Shown here in pieces: positions 36,912-50,580 of a DNA stretch of 64,000 nucleotides. The stretch is from contig CAVNZM010000002.1 of assembly GCA_963693365.1 (NCBI GenBank), positions 15,500,001-15,564,000 on the forward strand. The letters are read 5' to 3'. Position 1 is the stretch's first letter. Each line of letters starts with the position of its first letter. The DNA is from Amoebidium appalachense (lineage: Eukaryota > Ichthyosporea). Made by a program: the position numbers and the translations under genes. The notes beneath the pieces were generated by a model. That model made no database searches. It was not told where the DNA came from and saw only the letters and a list, made by a program, of their open reading frames with translations.

Positions 36912-38280
36912 TTGCCAAAGAGCGATACATCGTCCGAGCAGACAATCCAGCGTATGGTCGGTTTGGTGGACGGATGGTGCGAGTGTAATATGGTTAAGGT
37001 GGGCATTACCAAATGTGGCACCTTCTCGGCACCAGCGAAATTTCGGCTATCCAATCGAGATATCCCAATCGTCCCGCCATACAAATATCTGGGCATTCCT
37101 TTCACAGCAGCGGGAATCGACTTTCGGCATATCCTATCCGAACGAATCGCCCGGGCTCGCGCCAAGTTGGGGGTTTATCGCAGTGTTATTTCTAACGTAA
37201 CCGCCGTCCACCCAGTTAATCTTCTTCATCTATATCGCGTATTTCTGCGACCTACATTTGAATATGGTTTCCCATTGTTGGCCGTGGCTCCACCTGCCAC
37301 CCAAGGGACAGCCCTTGCCGATTTTGATTCGATTAAATAAAAAGGAGTGCCTGCGCTTCATATCGGGCACCCCTACAACCTTCAACTGTATCGCGCCGCT
37401 ATTGTCACTTTTTGGGCTTACTACAGCCCGTGCTCGGATGTTTGAGTTAACCCTTCGGTTTTCTTTGCACCTTTCTCGCTTACCTACCCCACATTCTCTT
37501 CTCCAACTTTTCCACCACCGATTGACTCACCTATTCCACTGTATCAAGCACGCACAGACACCCAATTACCCATACAGACTCTTTTTCGCCATCCTCTTTC
37601 TGTTCGCATATATATATATCCTTTATTTTTCGATATCTGCAGATAGTCGATGAGTATCGCACATTATATCACGAAGTTTGGTCCACTTTAGACCCTGAGG
37701 AAAAGCTAATCAATGATATTCCACAGCATCCTATGGAATTGATTTGTTTTACGTTCTCTTAGGCGCTCCCTGTATGGTTCTTTTGGACCACTAGCAAGTA
37801 GCATTCCTTTCCATATTAGGAAAAAAATAAAAATAAACGGGGAACCCAACTAATTGAATTTTCTTAGTCGATATGGTGCCTCGTAGAGAAATTAAACCCT
37901 GATATATCATCATCACCCGACATCTATGTACGTAATCATGATATACCGCTGAGGGGATATTCCGAGCAAAAAACCCCCATGTATACACCTGAGACTGGTC
38001 TCTCTTTAATTAATTAAATTTGCCTCCAGTAAACAGCGTAAACCCCAAACCTACGTCTGTGTCTGATTATTGTATTTCCCTGCCCAAGCTCAATGTCACT
38101 TGGGCGGCATTACACTGGCGTATTGATTATGTATTTCATAACCGTAGCTGTCACTTCTGTGATACTAGATTTGATAGAAAGCACTTAGACCGATGTAGCA
38201 TGTCACATCCAGATTGTTCCAGTTTCTGTTCGGCTATGTACAGGCAAAGTTTACCCGCTCTCCCAATATCACTACCTTAG
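36912..38280 (+). pseudogene. Decayed non-LTR reverse transcriptase
   Basis: Fragments of one polyprotein occur in successive frames. 36912-37340 has the late reverse-transcriptase region (KCGTFS, PPYKYLGIPF, LYRVFLRPTFEYGFPLL). A frameshift leads to QRxLRFISG-type connector sequence (KKECLRFISGTPTTFN) at about 37335-37650. Another shift gives VDEYRTLYHEVW...FTFS at 37649-37759. 38050-38280 carries a zinc knuckle (CHFC, then H and C: CHFCDTRFDRKHLDRC). The order is that of a LINE ORF2 C-terminal half, broken by at least three frame changes, and the catalytic YxDD region is absent. It belongs to a different lineage from the element at 8377. A short segment at 38019-38047 recurs at 58105-58133. 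Confidence 0.75.
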
Positions 38281-39400
38281 ACTTTCTGTTGAATTGCAAA
38301 AAGTATGATATTTTCTAGCGCAGTTTACTCTTGCATGGCTAATAACTTAGCAATTTTTGACCCCCATAGTTGAGCTCATCACACGTGCAGCTTTTAGCAG
38401 TCTTACTGTAGAATTCTCGTTTTTGGTATCATAGTTGGATATATATCCGGTGAAGCTATCTCAGCAACTATCTCGTTGTGTCTATGGCAACTGTACTATA
38501 TATCCATTCTTAGCCCTGTCTGATGCCCCGATCGAAATAAAAAAATTATCAATACGTACGTACACCCGTGTATTACTACTGAGGGCCTGTTCAAGTTGCC
38601 CGGCTTGCCTGGCCAGAGTGAACAAGTAACAGAGTAATGTGCTGGTGCATGTGCCAGGTGAGATACATGATCACACACCTCATACATGCCCCGGTCATGT
38701 GCAGGGAAGAACTCCCACCACGTGAAACTGTGAACCCACAAAAGCCATGAATCCCGGTGCACATTCTGTTACATAGCCTATGTACATCCATTCAGGTGTT
38801 GATGATCACGGGAAATATTTCGATGGGCACACGGGCGTAGGTCTGTACATGTATGGACGGACGTCCCGGGGGCCAGTAGGTACGCATACTGTATATACTC
38901 CACCTGTGTCTTTCATACATGATATATGGGTTGGATAAAGTTATTAGTTATGGTTTTTATTGATCTAGAAACACATATGCGCGCTCAGTACTACATAGTA
39001 CACACCGTAAGTGTGCGACTGCGAACGCTAGATCTGAGCACGTGCACTTGATGCGATGACAAAAACGTTGTCCACTTAGAATCGATCTTTTATTACTTAG
39101 TTTGGTTGTAGCCAATGAGAAAGGGGAGATAGAGCAGACTTCGAAACTTCGAGCTGCACGAAGTGCATGGTTGGCGCACTGGTTCTATTCCCATTCCCAT
39201 GCCCCTAAAATTATGTTCATCACATCTGCCCTCAAAAGAGATCATGTTATATCTGTTTTAAAACCATGGCTGTCAACATAATAAAGAAAGAAACCAAGGC
39301 ATAATGCACGACGAAAGAAAAAATTCTAACTCCTAAGGAGGACATATTTCAAACCCTACTTTTTGAATGTTTAATGGAATGTAATACGTTAGTCAATCTG
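38281..39400. other. Intergenic, unique sequence; nothing recognised
   Basis: About 1.1 kb of AT-richer unique sequence, notably free of long homopolymer runs. No supported reading frame, RNA gene or repeat was found. Confidence 0.5.
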
Positions 39401-39445
39401 ATTGGCTGTATATTACATCATCCATGTGCCCCTCGGGTATATAAA
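39401..39445 (+). promoter_or_regulatory. Inverted CCAAT and TATA box of the cysteine-rich gene
   Basis: ATTGG at 39401-39405 and TATATAAA at 39438-39445 lie 135 and 98 bp before the ATG at 39536, the same layout as for the gene at 1442. Confidence 0.6.
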
Positions 39446-39535
39446 CCAACACCCTTGATTTCCAGTCTTCATTCTTTCGATCGATATCACACACATCAAT
39501 CATTCAGCAACAAAACACTTGAAAAACAAAACAAA

Positions 39536-40162
39536 ATGGAGAACGGAAAGCAGAATGCAGAACAGCCCACTGTTGCTCCCGCCAGCGGTATGGCGAACGA
39601 AACTTGTGCTTGTTGCCCTACGGAAATGTGCAAGAACGTTTGTGCTGCTATGGGTGCGGCTACCGGCACCGAGCCGTGCGAAAACAAGTTCTGTCAGGCT
39701 GTGTGCACCAAATACACACAGCTGCGCGAACTCCACCCCTATGCCAAAACTGGATGCGACTATATGGAATTTGCCATGATGTTCTTTTACACCCACGTGA
39801 TTGTGCGCGTTATGGCTTTGCTCACTCCTTACAAAGAAACACACATTGTTCCCGCCGCCAACTACTGCACGGAGAACTATAAAGTGGTTGTGGACAAGGT
39901 GACGGAGACCTACCAGGCGGGTGTCGACGTTTACAACAAGAACATGACGAATTTATACGACATTTACAACGCCCAGGCGGCCAAGGTGGCTAGCATGTGG
40001 GCAGTTGCCATGGAAACCGCCGACCAGAAATTCCCACAGGCAAAGACGATTTACGCGGAGCAGGTGAAGCCCTATGTCGACATAGCGTGTGTGAAGTATG
40101 GCGAAATGCGCACAGCGGTTCTGGCGTATTTCTACCCTGCTGAGAAGCCCAAGACTGAGTAA
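39536..40162 (+). CDS. Cysteine-rich protein with amphipathic helical C-terminus, unknown family
   Basis: Intronless, 208 aa. I chose the ATG at 39536 (context CAAAATGGAG) because it follows the TATA box by about 100 bp; an upstream in-frame ATG at 39374 precedes the TATA box. The N-terminus is acidic-neutral with no signal peptide. Residues 24-57 contain two copies of C-x4-C-x3-C (CPTEMCKNVC and CENKFCQAVC) plus CAC, suggesting a metal-binding or disulfide module. A hydrophobic segment at about 78-97 (EFAMMFFYTHVIVRVMALL) could embed in a membrane or lipid surface. The rest is predicted helical with a recurring Tyr/Val/Ala pattern (YKVVVDKVTETYQ, YDIYNAQAAKVASMW, YAEQVKPYVD), reminiscent of lipid-droplet or apolipoprotein helices, though only by general appearance. 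I do not recognise the family. Confidence 0.75.
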   Translation: MENGKQNAEQPTVAPASGMANETCACCPTEMCKNVCAAMGAATGTEPCENKFCQAVCTKYTQLRELHPYAKTGCDYMEFAMMFFYTHVIVRVMALLTPYKETHIVPAANYCTENYKVVVDKVTETYQAGVDVYNKNMTNLYDIYNAQAAKVASMWAVAMETADQKFPQAKTIYAEQVKPYVDIACVKYGEMRTAVLAYFYPAEKPKTE

Positions 40163-40232
40163 TCATTAGAATGGAAGAGCGTAACCTTGTTTGTTATATG
40201 TAGAAATTTTATTGTGCCATATGTATTCGTCA

Positions 40233-40568
40233 CTATGATATTAGTCTAATATATTGGCAAATCGGATTTGTAAGGGGTTGCCTGATAATGTAACAGCCGA
40301 TATAATTAGGCGATAAGGTGTAGTGTGCGAGACGGTGCAAATAAAGTGGTAAATCCAGTTTTAAATTTTCCCCGATATTAGCAATCACTCCCGTACAGGT
40401 GCTGTTGATAATGTCCAGAGGGCAAATGCGGTCTATTTGGAATTCGCACTTTACCTGTTTTTCATGTTCGTTGTTACAAGTTTCGTACAAGTCATTACGA
40501 CTTGCATACTGCCTGTGGCAGTCCACGGAGATATTATTAAAATTAGCGCAAAGATGGTTTTTGTGCAA
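40233..40568 (-). CDS. Possible small cysteine-containing protein or exon
   Basis: A 111-codon minus-strand frame with seven cysteines spaced CANFNNISVDC...YETC...VKC...RICP...STC and NxS/T sites (NIS, NST). The composition looks protein-like, unlike the repeat-derived frames around it. It has no signal peptide, so it may be an exon of a longer gene; an acceptor-like gccacag|g and a donor-like cag|GTAAAG occur inside it. A competing plus-strand model covers the same place (see findings). Function unknown. Confidence 0.25.
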   Translation of the reverse strand: MHKNHLCANFNNISVDCHRQYASRNDLYETCNNEHEKQVKCEFQIDRICPLDIINSTCTGVIANIGENLKLDLPLYLHRLAHYTLSPNYIGCYIIRQPLTNPICQYIRLIS

Positions 40569-42484
<1,916 letters not shown>

Positions 42485-42697
42485 CTAGAACATACGACCT
42501 CCCCCTGCCATCATCTGCAACTCCAGGGCGGACCTCTCTCTCTGAGCGGATTTTGTACCGACCAGTCCTTTCTCCATCATATTGAGGAGGTCATCGTAGT
42601 TCATGTTCCCATACTGTGCCATGTTGTGAAGCTTGAGGGTCGGGGCCGTGGGGGCTTGCTCGCGCGTGTAGGAGGCGTAGGCGAGAGATTGAGTCAT
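42485..42697 (-). CDS. Small hypothetical protein, 70 aa
   Basis: A short minus-strand frame with a favourable start context (gtcgaaaATGAC) and ordinary composition: MTQSLAYASYTREQ at the N-terminus, a Met/Asn-rich middle (NMAQYGNMNYDDLLNMMEKG), a charged segment (KSAQRERSALELQMM), and a Gly-rich end. It has no signal peptide or transmembrane helix. It lies in unique sequence without simple repeats. It could be a complete small protein or a first exon, since a donor-like G|GTCGTATG occurs six codons before the stop. No family recognised. Confidence 0.4.
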   Translation of the reverse strand: MTQSLAYASYTREQAPTAPTLKLHNMAQYGNMNYDDLLNMMEKGLVGTKSAQRERSALELQMMAGGGRMF

Positions 42698-43998
42698 TTT
42701 CGACTTCAGCTAGGAAGATGGTATTTATGTATTGGATTTTAGACGGAGAATCTATCTTTGGGGTGGAGTGTTGTGGTGAGGAGTGCCTTTAGTCGAGGCT
42801 TGCGTGTTACTGCTTAGGATGTGTTGCTGTTGTGTCCACCTGACGATGTGTCCCAACGATGAGACCTATGGAGCAAAAACGTGTCTAAATATGTGAAAAC
42901 GAAGACACTCTGAGAAAGAAGACAAAAGGAAAGAAACAAAAGGAATTAAACGGTATGCTCTAAGCACCTGTATGTATATATTGACGCTGCCTATATGGTG
43001 CACTTTTCACTTTTGAAGGGATTGACTCTTCGCACAGGTGTCGTGACTCGTGAGGCTTTTTGTATTTGAAGGATCTGGGGGATCTTTGGAGGAGGATGCA
43101 AAAGATTCTTGATGACTGACGGGGATCCGGATGTGTGTGTCATATGCATGCAGATGCGCGATTCTTGTTCTGTGGTCCAGCACAGACACAAGAGGGGAAG
43201 AAATGATATAAATATGCAATTTAAATTCATTACCTCTATTACAGAAGTCTGTCAATCAAAAATATTAACAAATTTAAACGTTCTGCCGTGTTGGTCCTAA
43301 CAGTGTGCACATTACGGTAACCCCATGTAGCCCGCACACCGGTGGCAGCATGAGCAATTTCTCCCGAAAAGTCTACTACATAGAATGTCTTACCCATCTC
43401 TAAGCCAATAACCAATCATCATATGTCACAAAACCTGTTTGTGATATGTCGCTCTAACCATTGGATACAAACTATTACTAGACAGTCATTGGCTGTTTAG
43501 ATAGCCTGCTTGTCCAGGTGACACAAGAGTGAGCCCTATTGCAAAGCAAATGGTAATTATGGTGTTTGCTTATATTATTTGAATTGAGTTTTTTTTTATA
43601 AAACAATATATTAATTTTTAAAATAAAAAAGAATAAAGGTTATGAAATAGCTTGCAAATGCGATGCGTCACAACGGTAGGCAGCCATATGTATGGTATAG
43701 GGTGATTTAGTGGCTCAGCTATGTCCAATCGAATCAATGTTTTCGAATCAATGTTTTGCCCACAAAGAATGTGTTCCCCGTAGGCCGGAGTAGGTCACTC
43801 AAGAGTGACTGTCCACGGCCCACGTCGACGCTGTTCTTTTTCCCAAAATATAGACCGTGTAAACCGTCACCAATCCTAACATGTGCGTTGACTGAACAGT
43901 ATTATTCCAATCCTTTACTTTTTTACCTAGCAAAACGGGCACTGCCCCTTTGTCCGCCCCCGTCCACTCAACTTCCTCCCCCTCCCATTCTATCCAAC
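42698..43998. other. Intergenic, unique sequence; promoter of the FUN14 gene
   Basis: Mostly unique AT-rich sequence without long repeats. Several CCAAT/ATTGG motifs occur (near 43455, 43488 and 43725-43729). The last is 274 bp upstream of the FUN14 start. No further gene supported. Confidence 0.45.
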
Positions 43999-44323
43999 AT
44001 GGCTCTGCGCCCTGCACTTCGTGTAGGCTCTGCGCTGTTCCACAGCGGGGCTTCCCTACTCTTTAATGTTGGTGGGTCAAAAGCGCCTTCAGTCCGCCCT
44101 GTAGCTCGGCTCTTCGGTATCCTTCCCTCCTCGCTCCCCCCCCTCCCCCCCCTCCCTCCCCTCCCCCCTCTCTCCACATACATACACACACACAGACCAC
44201 CACCACCACCACCACCACCACCACCACCATCTCTCTCTTGTTGCCTTCTTCTCTTTTCTTCCGTGTGGGGTGGCCTCCTTCCACTTCTCCTCTCTCGCCG
44301 TCTTCCGCTGATCCACCCCTCCC

Positions 44324-44360
<37 letters not shown>

Positions 44361-45826
44361 TTCCCCCCCTTCTCCCTGTTCCCTGCTTCTCCCCTTTCCT
44401 CTGGCTCTCATGCCATTCGCGTCTCACCGATTCTTTTCTCCTTTCTCCTTAGGTAAATGCTATTCCCGGGAACCTTCTTGTAACAAACGGTTTGCTTGCT
44501 CTCGAAGAGTTGATCTAAGCCCACAGCATCAAGCAGCAACGATAAACACCTCTCCTGCTTTCCCTTTTTATGCCTCTAGCTGCCTCCATCGTGCCCACGG
44601 TTGCTGATTCTCGTAGAGATCCTTGCAGGGCCACTCATGTTCTAGATGCAAATCTTAACCTCCTCCCCCCCCCCCCCCCCCCCCTTCCCCCCCGCCCATC
44701 CCGCTCCCCCCACCCCCGCCCCGCGATTTTCCCATTGATTTTTTCAGTCTGTCCAATTGCACACGCGCCCGCAAGCAAACACATACACACAGCCAATTGC
44801 AACACACCTCACCTTCATAGTTCTGCTTATGAAACTGGTGTTTTGTTCAATGATCCGTCAGTTGAAACCTATCCCAGTGTTAGCGCTTCCATATTTTTAT
44901 CTGGATCCTCGATGCACCTAACCCACCCTTCCCCTCTCTATCCTCCTCCTCCCCTGTTACATCCTCCCCTCCACCTTCCTCTTCCCCATCACACACACAC
45001 ACACTCGCGCGTCTCTTCCACATGCAAAACCTGCAGACGGTGCACACATCTGCACGATCTCATGCTTGCAGCAACACACACACACAGACTCGCACACCCA
45101 CACACGCACCCATACACCCACATGCACACAAACACACATCCACCCCCCCCCCCCCCCCCCCCCCCCCCCCATCAGCCAATACATCTTACACTACACGTGT
45201 TGTAGGCTCACTGCTACTTCCTAATGTAACAGTTGTATTCCACATACAAACACAAAGATATGCGAATCCATACTTCTGTTCGATCCTATAGTGCTTAAGC
45301 CCAGTATCGATCATAATAACACTTAAGTAAGTCGATTCTGCTTATTAGTAGCAGGAAAAACATGCACCTGCACATACAAGCACAAACCGGGTGATGCATA
45401 TGCAAGTCATAATTGTGACGCAGACAACATGAAAACACACGGTGGTTCCCACCAATTGCATACGCAAAATGCATGCAACACCAGACCTCTACATAAGGTC
45501 TAAGTGCCATCGTTAATATCGTATCTTGAACACATCAAATCCCCCCCCCCCCCACCCTCCCCCCTCAATGACACACACACACAAACACACACGCACACGC
45601 CTTTGTACGCTCCCCTTGCGGCATTTTTTCTTGACCTGCACCCTTCCTTGTTTCCAAGTGTTTTCTAAGGTTTGTTTTTTAAATTTTGTGTACTGGAACA
45701 GGAACTTCTCACAGTTTTATTTCCAGCAAATATATGACTCAGCTGTCGTCTTGTTCTTGCTGCGATTTTCACCTACCTTCTTTTCCATGTTTATGCCCTT
45801 CCCCCCCCCCCCCCCCCCCCCCCTCC

Positions 45827-45871
<45 letters not shown>

Positions 45872-47271
45872 CCCTCCCGGCCTCCGTCACCGCATCCCCC
45901 CTTTGTTGCGCTCGAATTCCCCCCTGTTCACCCCCCCCGCCTCCCCACTGCCTAACTTCCTTATTTGGGTTCATTTTTGACACCGATTGCTGCTTTTCCC
46001 CAGGCAGCGTGGTGAGCAAGGAACATGCCGGGCCAAGGCTGGTGGGTCGGGTCGGGTCGGCACTGGTGGCCGGGGTGCTTCTAAGGTATTTGGTTGGAAG
46101 CAGTTTCCCTGCATGAGTTGTCGGTTTGTTTCTTTTTTCTGCTTGTTGTCTTATCCTAGGTGTTCTTTGCCCATGAGAGTGGCGCAGCAAGGGGGGGAAG
46201 GAACGAAAATGTTTGGTGCTTTATTCCTTTTTTTTTTTGGGGGGGGGGGGGGGAGGGGGGTTGAAGGAGGGGAGGGGAGGGGGGGGGGAGGGGGGGGAGG
46301 GGGAGGAGAAGCAAGGAACGAAGAGCGGCCAATGATTTGGAGGTTTGGCTTTGCTCAAATACAAACCGGGGGAGTGACAATGTAAGGGGAAAAGTGTGTG
46401 TGTGTGTGTGGATACGAGGGCTTGGCTGGTGGAAATTGGCTCCTTCTTTTCTGGACTGGTCGGGGTTGATGAGACTTTCCTTTCTTTTTGACCCTGGTGT
46501 TTCACCTTCAGGACCCTTGTTCCCCCCCCTCCCCCCCCCCCCCTCCCACACACACACACGCTCATCCACGCATCTTCGGCCCTTGTCTTTCTCCCCCCTC
46601 CATTTCCTCCCCCCAACCCTGGCCGTTACCTAGCCCTCGTCTGTTTGTGTCTGAAAACAATTGATGGCGCTACCTTCCACCCCATTCCGCTTATAAGCCT
46701 TCATTTCCCCTTAAATTCGCCTCAAGCCCCCCATCCCCACCACTTACCTCTTTTCCTCCCGTTACCTCTCTCGCATCCTAAACCATGATCAAATTACCAT
46801 GTTGATACAGCTAGGCCCAACCATTGTTCCGCCTTTTTCCCACACTTGAAGTTTCATGTGTATCTGACAGGTACATCATGCACACCACAACTATGCAAAA
46901 ACACCCTGCAATGGGGATGTTTATATCGTGCACATATGGAATGCGCATATACAAACCAACACACATGCTTGCACACACAATACCCATACATGAATGTACA
47001 TTCACCATCGTTTACTTAACACTTGCATACACATTCACCTGCTATCCCCCCCTTACCCCTCCTCCTCCCACCCACCCACCACGCACACACACACACACAC
47101 ACACACCTACACAACACACACACCCACACACAAGCACACACGCACACCAGCTAACCCCCCCCCCCCCCCCCCCCCTCTTTTCCCGACCTAACACGCACAC
47201 AGCAAGGCCACCAGCCCCCTCCACTGCATGGCGCTGACAAAGACCCCAGCAGAGGCTTCCCTACGACGTAG

Positions 47272-47302
<31 letters not shown>

Positions 47303-47501
47303 CCCCCTCCCCGGGCCCCTACGCGCTCGTGGTATCTTAGTTGGGCTTTGTGCACCGGGTGAATGGGGAAATCCGGGTACTATGGGTTACGTTGGACCAG
47401 CTTGAGAGTGGTTTTTTTTTTATGTGCTGTTTTGTCAGTATACTCACACTTTCATTGTAAGTTTTCGTTGTGGATTTGTACTTGGCACCGTGCTACAAAT
47501 A

Positions 47502-47534
<33 letters not shown>

Positions 47535-48702
47535 TCCCGGTGCTCGAAAGGGCCCCTTCCCCCCCCTTCGTTTACCAGCCCCCTTCCTTGAGGCCTCTCC
47601 CCACACCAGCATCACAACCTAATCATCCTCCCATTCTCGAAAACGATTTGGATTTCCCCCTTATCTACTACATACCTGTGCGCCCAGTCTTCCTCTTTTC
47701 ATATGTAGCCTCTGTTGCCCGTGGATGTGCACGTGGCAAAATAGTGTGCAAGTATTTGCACACTTCTCTGTCTAACCGTCTCTCTCCCCTTTTTGCTCGT
47801 ACATTCTGCGTCCATCGTCTTCATGTTTTTTTTTTTGGCCCTTTTCCTCTTCCCCCCCCCCTTCCCCCCCCCTCCGCCCCTGCATCCCTCCCTCCCTCCC
47901 CGAAAACACACACATCACACCACCACCACCACCTCCTCCGCTCACTTCATATTCTCAATACTAAAAATCCACAACCCTGCTTCCAATCACCCCTCTTCTT
48001 CTTTAGTGTCCCAGGAGAACCTACTGGAAGGAAAGACCGCTGGTGGTTTGTGTCCCCCCCCCCCCTCCCCCCCCTTTCCCCCTCCCCCCGCCCACCCGCC
48101 CTGCCCCCCCCCCCCCCCCCCCCCTCCCTTCCTCCCCCCCCCCCCCCCCCTCCCTCCCCCCCCCTCCCCCCCGGGCCCCGCTTCCCCCCAAAGCTCTCTC
48201 CGGCCCACTCCCATTCATTTTGCAGATAAGACCACGGACTGTTCCCGTACCCCCAAAGCTGTAACAAGTGGTATCACTAGACACTAGACACATGTGCGCG
48301 TACATTACCCGACGCACCCTCGTACGCCGTACACACCACCAACACCAACACACGAGTACATGTGCAAAGCCAGATATTCTCTCTCTCATCCCACACACCC
48401 ATATACAAAGCCCACGTACCCATCCATGTTCGGTACTCCGTTTGTGTCGAACAATTTAGCCATCACCCACCAGTGCATGCATGTGTGAATGTGCTCGGGT
48501 TCACAAACACCTGCATTGTTGTTGGAAAGCGTGCTTTCTGTGCTGCTTTTTCTGTTCAATGATGTATGGGGACGCGAGGTGGGGGTGCTTTGGAGTTGGG
48601 GGGGGGGGGGGGGGGGGGGGGAGGGATACCATTCTTCCCTTGTTTCGTCCTTCTTCCCCCCCCACTCCCCCCTCTCCCTTCTCATTTTTCCTCACCCCCT
48701 CT

Positions 48703-48765
<63 letters not shown>

Positions 48766-49210
48766 GAAGAAGTCGGTATGATCATGGAACCCAAATGTGA
48801 TCGCTGGGTGTTTTGAGACTGGCTACTCTTTTTTTTGAACTATTCCACTTGCGTGCTCGTTTCAGTAGCTTAGAGTGGAGCTATGGGTGTGTCTGTCTGG
48901 CGTTATTGTTCTGTGTTTTGCTCTTGTGTGCGTCTCATACATGAGGAACTCGGAACTGCTGGCCCTGCTGTACGAACGTCTTTATGGTCCTACTCCTCCA
49001 ACCTACCCCTTCCCCCCCTCCCAAAAACAAAAAAAAAACAAAAAAAAAGGAAAGGAAGAGGAAAAAACGGAAAGAAAGGAAATACGATAAATCACTATCC
49101 CTGACATCTCCACCACATGGGCACGCACAGCACACTTACGAATCCCCTCTTCCCTTCCCCCCCCCCCCCCCCCCCCCCCTCCCCTCCCCTCCCCTCCCTG
49201 TGCACCCACC

Positions 49211-49255
<45 letters not shown>

Positions 49256-49405
49256 GAGCATGTCCACGCCAAACACACACATCCATACAGGCACAGACAA
49301 GCACACCCATGCCTCTCCTTCCGACGAGTTTGCGGACAAAGCCATTGCCCTGCTGGGGCCAATGATGCAGCAGGTGTCCTTTGGAATGGTCATGGGCGGG
49401 TGTGC

Positions 49406-49446
<41 letters not shown>

Positions 49447-49452
49447 TGTGTG

Positions 49453-49505
<53 letters not shown>

Positions 49506-49570
49506 GGCGCACGCACGCGAGCACGTGTGTATGTGTGCGCGTGCGCGTTTGTAAGTGTTTTTTTTTTTTT

Positions 49571-49602
<32 letters not shown>

Positions 49603-49718
49603 GGGGAGGGAGGGGGTGAGTGGGCGGGTGGTGCGTGTGAATGTGTTTGTGTGCGTGTGTGCGCGTACATGCGTGTGTTGCGTGTGTGTGTGTGTGTGCG
49701 TGTGTGTTTGTGTGGGCC

Positions 49719-49765
<47 letters not shown>

Positions 49766-50549
49766 GTGAGTGGTGGGTGTGGGTGGGTGAGTGGGTGGCT
49801 GCGTATGTTTGTGTGTGCGTGTGTGTCTGCGTATATGTATTGTGTATGTCTGTGCGTAGTTGAGCGCCTGTATGCGTGTGTGTCGAGGGGAGGTAAAGAG
49901 GGGCCGATTTTGTGCTCATGTACGTGTGCACGTGTGTGTTGATATGTTTGTAATAATATGCCCACGTCTTTATTTGTTTTGCCTGGTATGTTCACACAAT
50001 GGCACCCATGGCTTTGTTTGAAGGCAAGCTATGCATTCCCGTCTCTTTACCCTTTCGCACCTGTTTCCTCCGGCCTTGTGTTTATTTGTTTTCAAGTTTG
50101 CCAGGAGACACCTTTTGTGAGGGAGAACTTGGGTTTGAGTGGAGAGACGGCTGTGATTGTGTTTTCTCATCCCCCCCCCCCCCCCCCCCCCCCCCCCACC
50201 ACCACCACCACCACCACCACCACCGCTTTTTTTTTTTTTTTTTTTTGGGGGGGGGGGGGTTGGTGGTGGGGTCGGGATTGGGGTTGCGGCGGGGTGGGGT
50301 GGGTGGGTAGGGTAGGGTTTTGGGGGGCTGGGGGAGGGAGGGAGGGGAGGGGGGGGGGGGGAGGGGGGAGGGGGGAGGGGGAGATTATTTATGGGGGAAG
50401 ACTATTTATTTACTGAGGTTGTTTCATATGCAGGGTATGCCATGAAGAAGTTGCTCAAGATGGTGGCGTTTGCCTGTGGCTGTTTCTTCCTGGCCGTCCA
50501 GGTAATCTACCCTCTCCCCCCCCCCCCCCCCCCCCCCCTCCCCACCTCC

Positions 50550-50580
<31 letters not shown>

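Noticed and set aside
48007-48045. Additional FUN14 exon ([13 protein letters not shown])
   Set aside because: It would create a TGA at the junction with the next exon, whereas skipping it keeps a continuous frame.
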